DNA from: Sphingopyxis macrogoltabida
Lineage (GTDB): Bacteria; Pseudomonadota; Alphaproteobacteria; Sphingomonadales; Sphingomonadaceae
Assembly: GCF_001307295.1 (NCBI RefSeq)
Contig: NZ_CP012700.1
Coordinates: 747,001-811,000, forward strand
Length of the DNA: 64,000 nucleotides
Reading direction: 5' to 3'
Part shown: positions 22,921 through 32,319 of the stretch, piece after piece
Layout: the number at the start of each line of letters is the position of its first letter
Numbering within the stretch: position 1 is the stretch's first letter
Notes under the pieces: generated by a model
Told to the model about the DNA's origin: nothing
Seen by the model: only the letters and a program-made list of their open reading frames with translations
Databases searched by the model: none
Program-made: the position numbers and the translations under genes

Positions 22921-24605
22921 GCGCCGCGGTGCTGATACAGGCATGGGGCGACACGATGCTCGCCACCGCTATCCTCGTGCTGGCGGTGCTGGTCGTCCGC
23001 AAATCCTTCGCGCGCCATTTCGGTCCGCGGCTGACCTATGCGCTGTGGCTGGTTCCGGCGCTGCGCCTGATCCTGCCGCCGCTGCCGTTCGCGGATCCCG
23101 TCGTGACGGTGCCGGTCGATGCCGCGATGCTCGTTACGGTTGCGCCGGTGACGACGGTCGTTTCGGCGGCCGATGCACCAGCCTGGTCGATGGCCGATGC
23201 CGTACCGCTGCTGTTTGCCCTGTGGGCGGCGGGGGCGGCCGCGGTGCTGGCCAGCGCGTTGCTGGCGCACCACCATTTTCGGGCTGCTGTGCTGCGCGGC
23301 GGGGTCGAACTCGAAGCGGTCGGCAAGGTCCGGCTGGTCATGAGCGAGGCGGTCGACGGCCCGGTCGCTTTCGGCCTGCTCCGACGTTATGTCGCGGTCC
23401 CGCGCGATTTCTTCGCACGCTACGCCGCCGAGGAACGCGCGCTCGCGATCGACCATGAACTGACGCACCACCGTCACGGCGACCTGTGGGCGAATGCGGC
23501 TGCGCTGGTGCTGCTCGCGGCGCAATGGTTCAATCCCTTCGCCTGGCGCGCGCTCCGCGCTTTCCGCTTCGATCAGGAAGCGGCGTGCGATGCGCGGGTG
23601 CTGACGATGGCCGACACGGCGCCGCGCGACATACGCACCGCCCGCTATGCCACGGCGATTGCCAAGGCGGCGGTGGGCGCGCGGCTGTCGCTGGCCGCGC
23701 CGATGGCGGTGCACGACAATCTGCAGGAGAGGCTGACGATGTTGATGCGACAGGATATCTCGAAACGGCGCGGTCTCGCGGGACGGCTGCTCGTCGGCGG
23801 CGTGGCGCTCGGCGTCCTTGCGACGACGGCGACGCTCGTCCCCGCCGGGATCGCGAGCGCGAGCGTGCAGTCCGCGGACATGCCCGAACCCCCGGCCCCG
23901 CCGCCACCGCCCGCAGCTCCGCTGCCGCCCGACGCGCCGTTGCCGCCCGAGGCCCCGGCGGCGCCCGATGCGCCGCACGGGGTGATGCTCGTCACCTCGG
24001 GTAAGGACGGCGTGACCGAACAGGTCTGGACGTCCGACGATGGTTCGAAGCGGGAGGTACGGCGCATCACGATCCGCGACAGCGACGACGACAGCGGCGG
24101 CACCGGCGACAGGGGCGCGACGGGCGTCCGTCATCTGGAATTCGCGATGCCGGGCGGCCTGTCGCGCAGCGATATCGTCGCGACGCTGAAGGAACAGGGC
24201 ATCACCGGCACCCGCGCCGAAGCGATCGCCGACAAGCTGGAGGCGAAGCGCAAGGCGCGCTTCCGCACCGCACTGGCGCCGCTCCCCCCGATGCCACCCA
24301 TGCCGCCGATGCCCGCTGCCGGCTGGGCACCGGTGCGCGGGCAGGCGATGGCGATCGCCCGCTGCGGCGACGGCAGCGCCCCGCCGGCGGTCGACCGCGA
24401 GGAAAGCGACGGCGGCAGGCGCAGCCGTTTCGTGATGATCGCCTGCTCCGACGGGCCCGGCGGCAAGGCCGCGCGGCTTTCGGCGCTCAAGAAGGCGCGC
24501 GACAATCTTCGTCAAAGCGACGGAGCGATGTCCGACACGATGCGCGCCAAGGTGGCGGCCGATCTGGACAAGGCGATCGCCGAAACGGAAAAATCGGGCG
24601 ACTGA
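22917..24605 (+). CDS. M56 (BlaR1-like) membrane metallopeptidase
   Basis: A 562-residue membrane protein, partner of the BlaI-type repressor. There are transmembrane segments at about 13-28, 42-56 and 97-118, and the gluzincin motif HELTH at 180-184 followed by HGDLWANA, and a further helix at about 283-303. The usual penicillin-binding sensor domain is absent. Instead, the extracytoplasmic part has a Pro/Ala-rich linker (about 320-355) and a roughly 200-residue tail without a family I recognise. It is therefore an antirepressor that may sense something other than a beta-lactam. No beta-lactamase gene is adjacent. Confidence 0.88.
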   Translation: MSAAVLIQAWGDTMLATAILVLAVLVVRKSFARHFGPRLTYALWLVPALRLILPPLPFADPVVTVPVDAAMLVTVAPVTTVVSAADAPAWSMADAVPLLFALWAAGAAAVLASALLAHHHFRAAVLRGGVELEAVGKVRLVMSEAVDGPVAFGLLRRYVAVPRDFFARYAAEERALAIDHELTHHRHGDLWANAAALVLLAAQWFNPFAWRALRAFRFDQEAACDARVLTMADTAPRDIRTARYATAIAKAAVGARLSLAAPMAVHDNLQERLTMLMRQDISKRRGLAGRLLVGGVALGVLATTATLVPAGIASASVQSADMPEPPAPPPPPAAPLPPDAPLPPEAPAAPDAPHGVMLVTSGKDGVTEQVWTSDDGSKREVRRITIRDSDDDSGGTGDRGATGVRHLEFAMPGGLSRSDIVATLKEQGITGTRAEAIADKLEAKRKARFRTALAPLPPMPPMPPMPAAGWAPVRGQAMAIARCGDGSAPPAVDREESDGGRRSRFVMIACSDGPGGKAARLSALKKARDNLRQSDGAMSDTMRAKVAADLDKAIAETEKSGD

Positions 24606-24842
24606 ATTTCCGGAGTTTCGACGCCGACCTTCGTCCCCGGTGAGGTCGGCGGCAGGGGCGGGGGAAGGGAGTGGCGCGTCCACTCGCTTCTCCCGTGCCG
24701 CCTTGCCGGCGTGTGTGTGCGTTTTGGCGTGGGGAGCTGAATGGCCGCTTTTGCAAACAAATTTGGCAAGGCCGACATTCGTCGGCGCCTTAATGTTCGA
24801 CAGCGGATAAAGCATTCACGGGTACGCAGTTCTCAGCTTGAA

Positions 24843-25405
24843 TTACCACCGGAAAAATCCGTCAGCAAAACACGACTTAAGTTTCTCTCGCTTGGTGTCG
24901 AAAAATTCCTGGCGGTCGATAACATCGGAAATTGCATCGGTGATCCGCAGAAAGCGCCCATCCTCATTTCCTTGGATGCCGCCTGCACCGGTTTTGCGGC
25001 GCATGGCATCAACCTCGCCGTCGAACTCTGATCCAAAATAGTTAGCCCACGAAAGCTGCGGCAAAAATCGATAGTATCGGCGTTCAGCCAATTGCCACTT
25101 GTCGGGGCTTCTCCAATGGCCCTCAGAAGTCTTCCAACTAGTAAACGAACCTTCCCCTACAAGCGGTCCGTCGAAGCGTTCGAAGCGATCCTTTCCCTCA
25201 GAACGAGACAATTCTAATTCTGTAAAGAGGTGCAGCATCCCGTACGCAGGCTTACAAACATCCACGATACGCTCGAACAAAACATACCAATCAATTTTCG
25301 GATCATAGTTAAACTCTATCGAAAGCGTGTCGCACAGCGAACGATCAATCTCCGGTCGAAAATCTACCCTGCCGCGGCCTGCAAGAGAGCCCGTGCGGCT
25401 CCAAT
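24843..25405 (-). pseudogene. Immunity-like protein gene, 3' part (interrupted by IS21)
   Basis: This part encodes the C-terminal two thirds of a protein split by the insertion element. Reading out of the element in frame gives SRTGSLAGRGRVDFRPEIDR, then a core with YGMLHLFTELE, SFTSWKTSEGHWRSPDKWQL and LSWANYFGSEFDGE, ending GFFRW. The Trp/aromatic-rich, acidic composition and lone setting resemble immunity proteins of polymorphic toxin systems (Imm52 or type VI immunity families come to mind), but this is a weak assignment. Base composition is clearly lower in GC than the surrounding genes, which suggests transfer. Confidence 0.6.
25399..25405. repeat. Target-site duplication of the IS21 element, left copy
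   Basis: CTCCAAT occurs here and again at 27929-27935, directly outside the two ends of the insertion element. Seven bp is within reach of the 4-8 bp usual for this family. Confidence 0.85.
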
Positions 25406-25583
25406 TGTCAAACGGCGTTCAAAAGGGACCCCCGATCGGCGTCGAAGAGGGACCCCCTTTTCGGATAATATGATGCTGGTTTGTTGAAGATGGCCTTGCG
25501 CTGCGTGCGGCGGAGGGCGGGCGTAGCCCGACCGGAGGCGCGCGCAGCGCAAGATAGATTTTTGAAGGCGCCGAAGGTGGCTG

Positions 25584-26312
25584 TCAGCTGCGGTTTTTGA
25601 AGCGCCAGCTGTCGTTGCCCGTCTCGACGATATCGCAGTGGTGGGTGACGCGGTCGAGCAGCGCCGTGGTCATCTTGGGATCGCCGAACACGGTCGGCCA
25701 TTCGCCGAAGGCGAGGTTCGTGGTGATGATGACGCTGGTCCGCTCATAAAGCTTGCTGATGAGGTGGAACAGCAACTGCCCTCCCGAGCGGGCGAACGGC
25801 AGATAACCGAGCTCGTCGAGCACGATCAGGTCGAGCCGCGACAGCTGCGCCGCCAGGGTCCCGCCTTTGCCGATCCGGGTCTCCTCTTCGAGGCGTGTCA
25901 CCAGATCGACGGTGTTGAAGTAGCGGGCGCGAGCGCCCCTTCGCACGACATTGGCGGTGATCGCGATGGCGAGGTGGGTCTTGCCTGTCCCCGTGCCGCC
26001 GACCAGCACGATATTGCGGCGAGGCGGGAGGAAGGAGCCATCGTGAAGGGAGCGGATCATCTCCTCATTGATCGGTGTGCCCTCGAAGCTGAACCGCTCC
26101 AGGTCCTTCACCACGGGCAGCCTCGCAGCCGTCATCCGATAGCGGATGGAGGCTGCATCCCGGTGGGTCGCCTCAGCACGGAGCAGGTCGGTCAGTATCT
26201 CCATGGTGGTGCGCTTGCGCTGGAGGCCGGTGGTGACCGCCTCGTCGAACGCCGCCGCCATGCCCTTGAGTCCGAGGCCGCGCATCGTGTCGATCATATC
26301 ATGCCGCTGCAT
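25584..26312 (-). CDS. istB: IS21 helper ATPase IstB
   Basis: An AAA+ ATPase of 242 residues that assembles on target DNA and activates the IstA transposase. Walker A GGTGTGKT is at 105-112 and Walker B LIVLDE at 162-167; the sensor-1 region reads [14 protein letters not shown] chose ATG 26312 because GAGG lies 5 nt before it; ATG 26315 is next to it. The gene overlaps the end of istA by about 14 nt, the usual coupled layout in IS21. Confidence 0.95.
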   Translation of the reverse strand: MQRHDMIDTMRGLGLKGMAAAFDEAVTTGLQRKRTTMEILTDLLRAEATHRDAASIRYRMTAARLPVVKDLERFSFEGTPINEEMIRSLHDGSFLPPRRNIVLVGGTGTGKTHLAIAITANVVRRGARARYFNTVDLVTRLEEETRIGKGGTLAAQLSRLDLIVLDELGYLPFARSGGQLLFHLISKLYERTSVIITTNLAFGEWPTVFGDPKMTTALLDRVTHHCDIVETGNDSWRFKNRS

Positions 26313-27813
26313 CATAGCCTCGCAGCAGATCATAGCGGGCACAGTCGGCGAGCGGAGGATGCTGCAGCATCCGGTCTTCCGAAGTGACGATGCTGTGGGG
26401 TGTCGCCGGCTCGCGGCGCCGGGAGAGGATGTTGAGGATCAGCTCGTCGCTGGCCGTTCCGTTCGCCAACGCTTCGCGCACGGCAGCCTCTACCGGCTCC
26501 AGGCCATCGGTGAGCACCGCCGAGAGGACCCGCACGAACCTGCGATCGGCCTCGTCCCCGGTGCCGAGCCTTCGCCGTAATCGGTGCAGGGCGGGCGGCA
26601 GATCCCAGTCCTGGAACGGTGCGCCGTTACGCAGCGCGCCGGGCTTGTGCGCGAGGACCGGCAGATAATGCCAGGGATCGTATATCGTGCGGTTCCGACC
26701 GAAGTGGCGCTCATGCTCCCCGACGATCGCATCGCCGCAGCGTATGACGATGCGATCGGCATAGGAGCGCACCTGAACGGTCCGGCGTGCGGCCGTCGAC
26801 ATGACCGAGTAGCGGTTGCGATCGAAGCTGATGAGGCAGGTGCCGGTGACGGCATGCTCGCTCTCATGGAAGCCGTCGAACGGTGCCAGGATCGGCTGCA
26901 GGGCCGGTCGCTCCATATCCAGCGCCTCGGCGACGGTAATATCCCCGCGTTCGGGATGGGCATGATGCTCGGCCCAGCGCCGGCACTCGGCCTCCAGCCA
27001 CCCGTTGAGCTCGGCCAGGCTGGCGAACCGGAGTCGCGGCTGGAAGAAGCGGCCTCGGATCGTCTGGACCTGCTGCTCGACCTGGCCCTTCTCCCATCCC
27101 GCCGCCGGCGAGCAGGCGGTCGGCTCGACCATGTAATGATCGGTCATGATCAGGAAGCGGCGGTTGAACACACGCTCCTTGCCGGTGAACACGGCCGTCA
27201 CCGCCGTCTTCATATTATCGTAGATACCGCGTCGCGGCACACCGCCGAAGAACGCGAACGCCCGGGCATGGGCATCGAACAGCATCTCCTGGCCCTCGCG
27301 CGGATAGGCCCGGACATAGGGTGCGCGCGAGTCGCAGAGACGCATATGCGCCACCTTCACCCGCATCGGCTTGCCGGCGATCTCCACATCCTCGTGGCTC
27401 CAGTCGAACTGGTAGGCCTCACCCGGCTGGAAGGTCATCGGGATGAACGCCGGTGCGCCTTCGCCAGCATCCTTCCGCCGCGCAGCACGCCAGCGCGCCG
27501 CATAGCGGCGCACCGCATCATAGGATCCATCGAACCCCTCGCGCACCAGCAGGTCATGGATACGCGTCATCCGTAGCCGATCGCGGCGGCCGCGACCTTC
27601 GTTCTCCTCAAGCAGCGCATCGAGACGATCCTGATAAGGACCGATCCGCGGCAGCGGCTGGACTTTGCGCTGATAGTTGAACGCCGCCTCCGGCGACCGG
27701 ATCGCTTTGCGGACGACCTTCCGCGACAAACGAAGGTCACGAGCGATCGCCTTGATCGCCTTACCCGCTGCATGCTCACGCCGAATCCGAACCACTGTCT
27801 CCACGATCAACAT
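26299..27813 (-). CDS. istA: IS21 transposase IstA
   Basis: A 504-residue DDE transposase. An N-terminal helix-turn-helix (about residues 12-42, [16 protein letters not shown]) binds the terminal repeats. The integrase core carries D137 (QFDWSHED), D199 (GIYDN) and E246 (WEKGQVEQ), so the catalytic triad is complete. It is transcribed toward istB, with which it overlaps. Confidence 0.95.
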   Translation of the reverse strand: MLIVETVVRIRREHAAGKAIKAIARDLRLSRKVVRKAIRSPEAAFNYQRKVQPLPRIGPYQDRLDALLEENEGRGRRDRLRMTRIHDLLVREGFDGSYDAVRRYAARWRAARRKDAGEGAPAFIPMTFQPGEAYQFDWSHEDVEIAGKPMRVKVAHMRLCDSRAPYVRAYPREGQEMLFDAHARAFAFFGGVPRRGIYDNMKTAVTAVFTGKERVFNRRFLIMTDHYMVEPTACSPAAGWEKGQVEQQVQTIRGRFFQPRLRFASLAELNGWLEAECRRWAEHHAHPERGDITVAEALDMERPALQPILAPFDGFHESEHAVTGTCLISFDRNRYSVMSTAARRTVQVRSYADRIVIRCGDAIVGEHERHFGRNRTIYDPWHYLPVLAHKPGALRNGAPFQDWDLPPALHRLRRRLGTGDEADRRFVRVLSAVLTDGLEPVEAAVREALANGTASDELILNILSRRREPATPHSIVTSEDRMLQHPPLADCARYDLLRGYDAAA

Positions 27814-27928
27814 CCCGTTCTCGCCAACTGATCAAAACCAGTCGGCCGACTAAATCCCCGGGATGAAGGGGTCCTTTTTGCACGCCGATCACCCCACGAA
27901 GGGGGTGCCTATTGCACGCTGATCCTCA

Positions 27929-27935
27929 CTCCAAT
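27929..27935. repeat. Target-site duplication of the IS21 element, right copy
   Basis: CTCCAAT, identical to 25399-25405. Keeping one copy and removing the element joins the two halves of the interrupted gene in frame. Confidence 0.85.
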
Positions 27936-28200
27936 CCGCACCAACATGAAACTCGCCCTTTTCTATGAGCTTGCCCTTGTCGGGTCCTTTTCCTTCCCGC
28001 TTTTCAAAGGGCATAACGGTGAGCCATAATGAGCCGAAATCATATGCCGTTCCGACGTCATGTTTTGCCGACCATATTCGAATTTTGTTCGGTGTGAGGC
28101 GCTTGGAAGTTTCTTCATGCGCCTGATGGATTGCTGCGCCAAATTCCCTACCGGAAATATCCACATAGGTCGTGATGCCTATCGCAATCTTTGGCCGCAC
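27929..28200 (-). pseudogene. Immunity-like protein gene, 5' part (interrupted by IS21)
   Basis: This part encodes the first 90 residues of the split protein, from a GTG at 28200 preceded by GGGAG at 6 nt. It shows RPKIAIGITTYVDISG, then FGAAIHQAHEETSKRL and EKGEFHVGADW before the element. The reading frame then runs into the insertion sequence and stops within it. With the element and one target copy removed, the frame continues through DWSRTG into the 3' part, giving 276 codons including the stop. No ATG lies upstream in frame before a TAG. The function is unknown; immunity-like is a guess from style and context. Confidence 0.65.
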
Positions 28201-29121
28201 TGGAGGCTCCCACTTCGTGGCTATGACAGCCTAGTAAACCGATGGCTGGCCGATAGGCCTATTTAGCTTGATACATCATTCGGGGCCGAATCGTTAGCTC
28301 CGTCAAGCTACCGACGATTCTGTCGATCGTCCCATGACGGCTCAACACCTAAGTGCCAATTTACGACTGCTTTCGCACCGCGAGTTAAGTGCGGCCAACG
28401 ACCGTCATCGGTCGAAATCTGTCGAGACGCCGGCGTCGTCAACGAGGCCCGACGCGCGGCCACCGGGAGAGGAGCGCATACGAAATGGGGGCCGGCATCG
28501 CTGCCAACCCCCACTATCCGGTCTTGCTCCAGTGGCGACGATCCGCTTCATCCCGGTCCGCTGTTCTTGCGATCAGCAGCCCGCAAAACGATGCGTCTTC
28601 GCACGCGCCGTAGCAGCCCGGCGACGGTTTGGTCGGCCCCCTTTCGGGGGCCGGCCGCACCTGGAAAACTCTTCATCATCTCTTCTTGCGTCTGCCGAAG
28701 CAATCGCTGTCCAAGCGATGGGCTGTCTTCCTGTACTCGATCGGGTCCGCCTCAACTCGTGGGAATCGCTGCGTTCCGTGATCAAGCTATCGTTCGATTT
28801 CCTCGTCAGTCCGATCCGTTCTCTTCCGGCTAGTCTTGCAACCACCCTTAATGTCCCGGCGGGTCGACGTCTCTGTCGTCCGATGATTGGAAGCTGACAT
28901 GAAGCCGCGGGACGGCCAACAAAAAAGCATCGCAATGCGGCTTCCAAACCCTCGCGCTTGTGGATAAGTCCGGCATTAGCAACAAGCCTTTGCTGCGCAG
29001 CATTTTTGTAACAGCGGCGCAACATTTTCGGATTCGAAATGGACCATCTTTGCGGTGGTCGCGAGTCGCATCGGCCGCTTTTCGACATCGGGGCGATCGC
29101 GACTCGGAGGAGACCGAGGCG
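28201..29121. other. Stretch without a convincing gene
   Basis: About 920 bp of mixed composition. Reading frames exist on both strands (for example minus 28308-28514), but none shows a recognisable domain, good start context or consistent codon use. A strong hairpin with GGCCCCC/GGGGGCC lies at 28635-28652. It may hold decayed accessory DNA or a non-coding RNA; I cannot identify any RNA family in it. Confidence 0.5.
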
Positions 29122-29147
29122 CAAAAAAACGGGGCCCGAAGGCCCCG
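29122..29147 (-). terminator. Rho-independent terminator of the DUF2853-OmpA gene
   Basis: On the minus strand a CGGGGCCTTCGGGCCCCG hairpin with a UUCG-type loop is followed by seven T residues. It lies about 25 bp after the stop of the upstream gene. Confidence 0.92.
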
Positions 29148-29171
29148 CTTCCATTTCGTCCGAAGGACCGA

Positions 29172-30350
29172 CTAACCCTTGACGGTCACCTCGACGCGGC
29201 GTGCCGCGGCATTGTCGGTCCCGGTTGTCGTCATCTCGGCGGGTTTTTCGAGCACTACCCTGTCGGCGACGATGCCGAGCTTTTCGAGCGCCGCCTTGAC
29301 GCTCTTCGCGCGGTTCTTCGACAGTTCGGCATTGGCGGCGGCATTGCCCGTCGGATCGTTATAGCCCGACACGGCCAGCGTCGCCGCAGGATTGCCGTCG
29401 ATATAGGTCTTCACCGCCGCTGCCGCGGTCGACAGGTCGTTCGACACCACCGATTTGCCGGTGTCGAAATAGACCGTCAGCATCGGCTTGCCTTCGCGTT
29501 CCGCCGCAATCACGCCCGCGCCCTCGGGAATCGCCGCGGCGGGAGCCGGTATGGCGTCGCCGGCCGGGGGCGTCGCGGTTTCGCTGATCGCGATGGCGTC
29601 GCCGGTCGGCGTGACGGGCGCTTCCTGTTTCGAGCAATAGCGCATGCCGAAGAAGATCAGTGCGAGCAGGAGCAGCGCCAGCAGCAGCCAGGGCAGCCAG
29701 CCCATCCCGCCGCCGGGGGCCTCGTCGGGCGCCGAATAGGCGGCCTGCGGCGTGGCCGGCGCTGCGGAGGGCGGCGGCGGTGGAGGCGGGGGAGGCGGCA
29801 CGGGTTCCGGCGGCTGTGGCGCCGCGGCGGCGGGGGTTGCCGCCGCTGCTCCGGCAGCACCCAGCGCGGCAGCCGCAAGCGGCGCGTCGGGTGCCGGGGC
29901 GGGGTCGTTCGCCTTGGCGCCGCCATTGGTGTCTACGCCGCCGCTGTCACCCTTCGGCGATCCGGCCAGACCCGCAGCAGCGCCGGCCGCTCCGGCAAGC
30001 CCTGCGGCGCCGGCCGCGGCGCCCGCGATCCCGCCGAACAGCGTCAGGAGCCCGAAATGTTCGGCGAGAAGATAATAGACGGTGACCCGGTTCTTGGTGC
30101 GGTCGCCCTTCATTCGCTCGCCGACCCCGGCAATCGCGGCGTCGAGCGTCGCGTCATCGTGCGTCAGGCCGAGCTTCTTCTTAAGGAAATTCTCGCGAAT
30201 GCGGTCGGTTTCCTTCTTGTCGGTAAAGGAAACGAGCGAGGAATCGACCTTTCTGAGCGCGATGCCCAGATATTTGACGATTGCCGCGACCACCTTTTCA
30301 TCGGCGTCGGCGGCATATTTGCGGACATCAGCCAGCCAGTCTTGAGCCAT
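29172..30350 (-). CDS. DUF2853 - transmembrane - OmpA-domain fusion protein
   Basis: A 392-residue protein. The ATG at 30350 has a perfect AAGGAGG site. Residues 1-100 form a DUF2853 domain (WLADVRKYAADADEKV, FLKKKLGL, DRTKNRVTVYYLLAEHFG). An Ala/Gly then Pro-rich linker (about 105-215) leads to a single membrane helix (about 217-236). A C-terminal OmpA/MotB peptidoglycan-binding domain (about 289-392) shows VYFDTGKS, SGYNDPTGNAAANAELSKNR and RRVEV. The helix orientation puts DUF2853 in the cytoplasm and the OmpA domain in the periplasm. DUF2853 is usually a stand-alone protein of about 100 residues, so the fusion is unusual. Role unknown. Confidence 0.85.
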   Translation of the reverse strand: MAQDWLADVRKYAADADEKVVAAIVKYLGIALRKVDSSLVSFTDKKETDRIRENFLKKKLGLTHDDATLDAAIAGVGERMKGDRTKNRVTVYYLLAEHFGLLTLFGGIAGAAAGAAGLAGAAGAAAGLAGSPKGDSGGVDTNGGAKANDPAPAPDAPLAAAALGAAGAAAATPAAAAPQPPEPVPPPPPPPPPPSAAPATPQAAYSAPDEAPGGGMGWLPWLLLALLLLALIFFGMRYCSKQEAPVTPTGDAIAISETATPPAGDAIPAPAAAIPEGAGVIAAEREGKPMLTVYFDTGKSVVSNDLSTAAAAVKTYIDGNPAATLAVSGYNDPTGNAAANAELSKNRAKSVKAALEKLGIVADRVVLEKPAEMTTTGTDNAAARRVEVTVKG

Positions 30351-30479
30351 GCGACCTACCTCCTTCGAGGGCGCAAGCAACCGCCATCAGGCGCCCGCCG
30401 GAGCGGCGGGACTCGGGCCCCGGTCGTTGGAACCTATGGCTTTTTTGCTCGAAGGCAACCGGCAGCAGGGCCGGACCGC

Positions 30480-31469
30480 CTATCGCTTGCCGAGATCGCC
30501 CTTGCCGATCGTCCCCGAAGCCATTTCGAGCATGCGGTCGAGGCTCTTGCGTGCGGCGAGGCGCAGCCCTTCCTCCATCTCGATCCGGGGTTCGAGGTCG
30601 CGCAGCGCGATGTACAGCTTTTCCATCGTGTTCAGCGCCATATACGGGCAGATGTTGCAGTTGCAGTTGCCGTCGGCGCCGGGCGCGCCGATGAACGTCT
30701 TCCCGGGCAGCGCGAGTTCCATCTGGTGGATGATGTGCGGCTCGGTCGCGACGATCAGCGTGTCGCCGGGGAAGCTCTTCGCGAACTGCAATATGCCGCT
30801 CGTCGAGCCGACATAATCGGCGTGGTCGATGATGTGCGGCGGGCATTCGGGGTGCGCGGCGACCGGCGCGTCCGGGTGCTGCGCCTTCAGCTTCAAGAGC
30901 TCGGTCTCGCTGAACGCCTCGTGGACGATGCAGACGCCCGGCCACAGCAGCATCTCGCGCCCGAACTTGCGGTTGAGATAGCCGCCGAGATGGCGGTCGG
31001 GACCGAAGATGATCTTCTGTTCGGGCGGAATCTGGCTGATGATCGTCTCGGCGCTCGACGAGGTGACGATGACATCGGAGAGCGCCTTCACCGCCGCCGA
31101 ACAGTTGATGTAGGTCAGCGCGATATGGTCGGGATGCGCTTCGCGGAAGCGTTTGAACTGTTCAGGCGGGCAACTGTCCTCAAGGCTGCACCCGGCATCC
31201 ATGTCGGGCAGGATGACCGTCTTCTGCGGGCTCAGAATCTTCGCCGTCTCGGCCATGAACTTGACGCCGCAGAACGCGATGACGTCGGCGTCGGTGTCGG
31301 CGGCCTTGCGCGACAGTTCGAGGCTGTCGCCGACGAAATCGGCGAGATCCTGAATCTCGGGCTTCTGGTAATAATGCGCGAGGATGACGGCGTTGCGCTC
31401 CTTGCGGAGTCGGTCGATTTCGGCGCGCAGGTCGAGGCCGGAGAGATTCTCGCGAACGGGAGCAGTCAT
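30480..31469 (-). CDS. nadA: Quinolinate synthase A
   Basis: A 329-residue [4Fe-4S] enzyme that condenses iminoaspartate with dihydroxyacetone phosphate to make quinolinate for NAD synthesis. Conserved parts include LAHYYQKPEIQDLADFVGDS and the three cluster cysteines C123 (NCSAAVK), C209 (PECPP) and C274 (CPYM). Length is usual for the family. No nadB or nadC is in view. It lies 130 bp from the DUF2853-OmpA gene and is probably transcribed separately. Confidence 0.96.
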   Translation of the reverse strand: MTAPVRENLSGLDLRAEIDRLRKERNAVILAHYYQKPEIQDLADFVGDSLELSRKAADTDADVIAFCGVKFMAETAKILSPQKTVILPDMDAGCSLEDSCPPEQFKRFREAHPDHIALTYINCSAAVKALSDVIVTSSSAETIISQIPPEQKIIFGPDRHLGGYLNRKFGREMLLWPGVCIVHEAFSETELLKLKAQHPDAPVAAHPECPPHIIDHADYVGSTSGILQFAKSFPGDTLIVATEPHIIHQMELALPGKTFIGAPGADGNCNCNICPYMALNTMEKLYIALRDLEPRIEMEEGLRLAARKSLDRMLEMASGTIGKGDLGKR

Positions 31470-31538
31470 GGCTTATCCTTGTCTGGTGCCTTTGGCGCCC
31501 CCTCTACACGGCGACCTGCGGCAGGGCAATTCGCCGCG

Positions 31539-32252
31539 TCAGCCGCCAGCCAGTCTTTCCGCAAGCGCGATGACGGGGGGCGTCAACGCAAGCAGATAGA
31601 TGGTGGCGCGCACCAGGATGACAACCGCCGCGATCGCCTTGGTTGCCGGGTGGATGCGGCCGAGTGTGCGGCGATCGTAAAGCGCGATGATGCCGACGAC
31701 CGCAAGCTGGATGAGTCCGACCGGGATGTCGGACCAGCCGACCATCAGCGGCATTGGCAGGAGGCGGCCCAGCGCCGGTTCAAGAATGATAATGGTCGCG
31801 CCGATCATCAGCCGCCGGTGCCAGGCGGTCGTGTGGCGGCGGCGCACCGCAGCCCAGACCATCGCCCCGAACGCCAGCGCCTCGATGGTGGTCAGGGCCA
31901 GGAAATAGGGCGGCGAGAAGAAAGGCGGAAACCGGTTCAGTACCAGCGATGCGACGCCGGTGAAGACGCCAAGCGCGGTGATCGCCAGCGCCAGCGTGGC
32001 CCCGGCCCAGCCGAGCTTGCGGTGCAGCGGCAGATTGTCGCGCGAGACGAGCGTCGGCTGGACCATCAGCAATCCGAGCCATGCGAGCATCGCGACGCCG
32101 TGCGCATGCACCCAGAACGGCGCCGCGACCGGATCGACGAAGCCGCGCAGCGCGAACTGGAGAAAACCGAAGACGATGAAGATCGCGAGGCCGATCGCCA
32201 TGCGATGCCAGAATAGCTCGGCGCGTACCGCGCCTCCTGCGGTCGTGGCCAT
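31539..32252 (-). CDS. Integral membrane protein of unknown function
   Basis: A 237-residue protein with about six to seven predicted membrane helices (for example residues 16-36, 47-66, 82-104, 115-136). Conserved-looking polar positions inside the membrane include WVHAHGVAMLAWLGLLM, LHRKLGW and TTAWHRRLMIG; the histidine pattern recalls DUF2306-like or haem-binding membrane proteins, but I cannot assign a family. It lies between the DUF4230 gene and nadA on the same strand. Confidence 0.75.
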   Translation of the reverse strand: MATTAGGAVRAELFWHRMAIGLAIFIVFGFLQFALRGFVDPVAAPFWVHAHGVAMLAWLGLLMVQPTLVSRDNLPLHRKLGWAGATLALAITALGVFTGVASLVLNRFPPFFSPPYFLALTTIEALAFGAMVWAAVRRRHTTAWHRRLMIGATIIILEPALGRLLPMPLMVGWSDIPVGLIQLAVVGIIALYDRRTLGRIHPATKAIAAVVILVRATIYLLALTPPVIALAERLAGG

Positions 32253-32319
32253 GCCTTTTCCCCCTATCCGACCCCGGGACGGAGGATAGCGCAGCCGCGA
32301 AAAAGCGGAAAGTGGCTTC

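Larger units (their letters stand above)
25406..27928. mobile_element. Complete IS21-family insertion sequence
   Basis: A 2523-bp element with istA and istB on the minus strand. The ends begin TG and are imperfect inverted repeats: left TGTCAAACGGCGTTCAAAAG, right (inverted) TGAGGATCAGCGTGCAATAG, each followed by a GGGACCCCC-like block. A second block (GATCGGCGTxGAAxAxGGACCCC) lies further in at both ends, as is typical of the multiple terminal repeats of IS21. It is flanked by a 7-bp direct repeat. Both genes look intact, so the element may still be mobile. Confidence 0.95.

Noticed and set aside
28308..28514. Minus-strand open frame of 68 codons upstream of the immunity-like gene, considered as a toxin fragment
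   Set aside because: Too short, without recognisable motif and with no clear start signal; kept only as part of an unexplained stretch.
28631..28656. GC-rich hairpin considered as part of a 6S, tmRNA or RNase P RNA
   Set aside because: None of the conserved sequence blocks of these RNAs could be recognised around it.
28573..29154. Minus-strand open frame of 193 codons in the accessory stretch
   Set aside because: It runs through the rho-independent terminator at 29122-29147, lacks a ribosome-binding site and shows no family resemblance.
29055..32216. Plus-strand open frame of 1053 codons spanning nadA and neighbours
   Set aside because: It crosses three real minus-strand genes and a terminator and has no domain.
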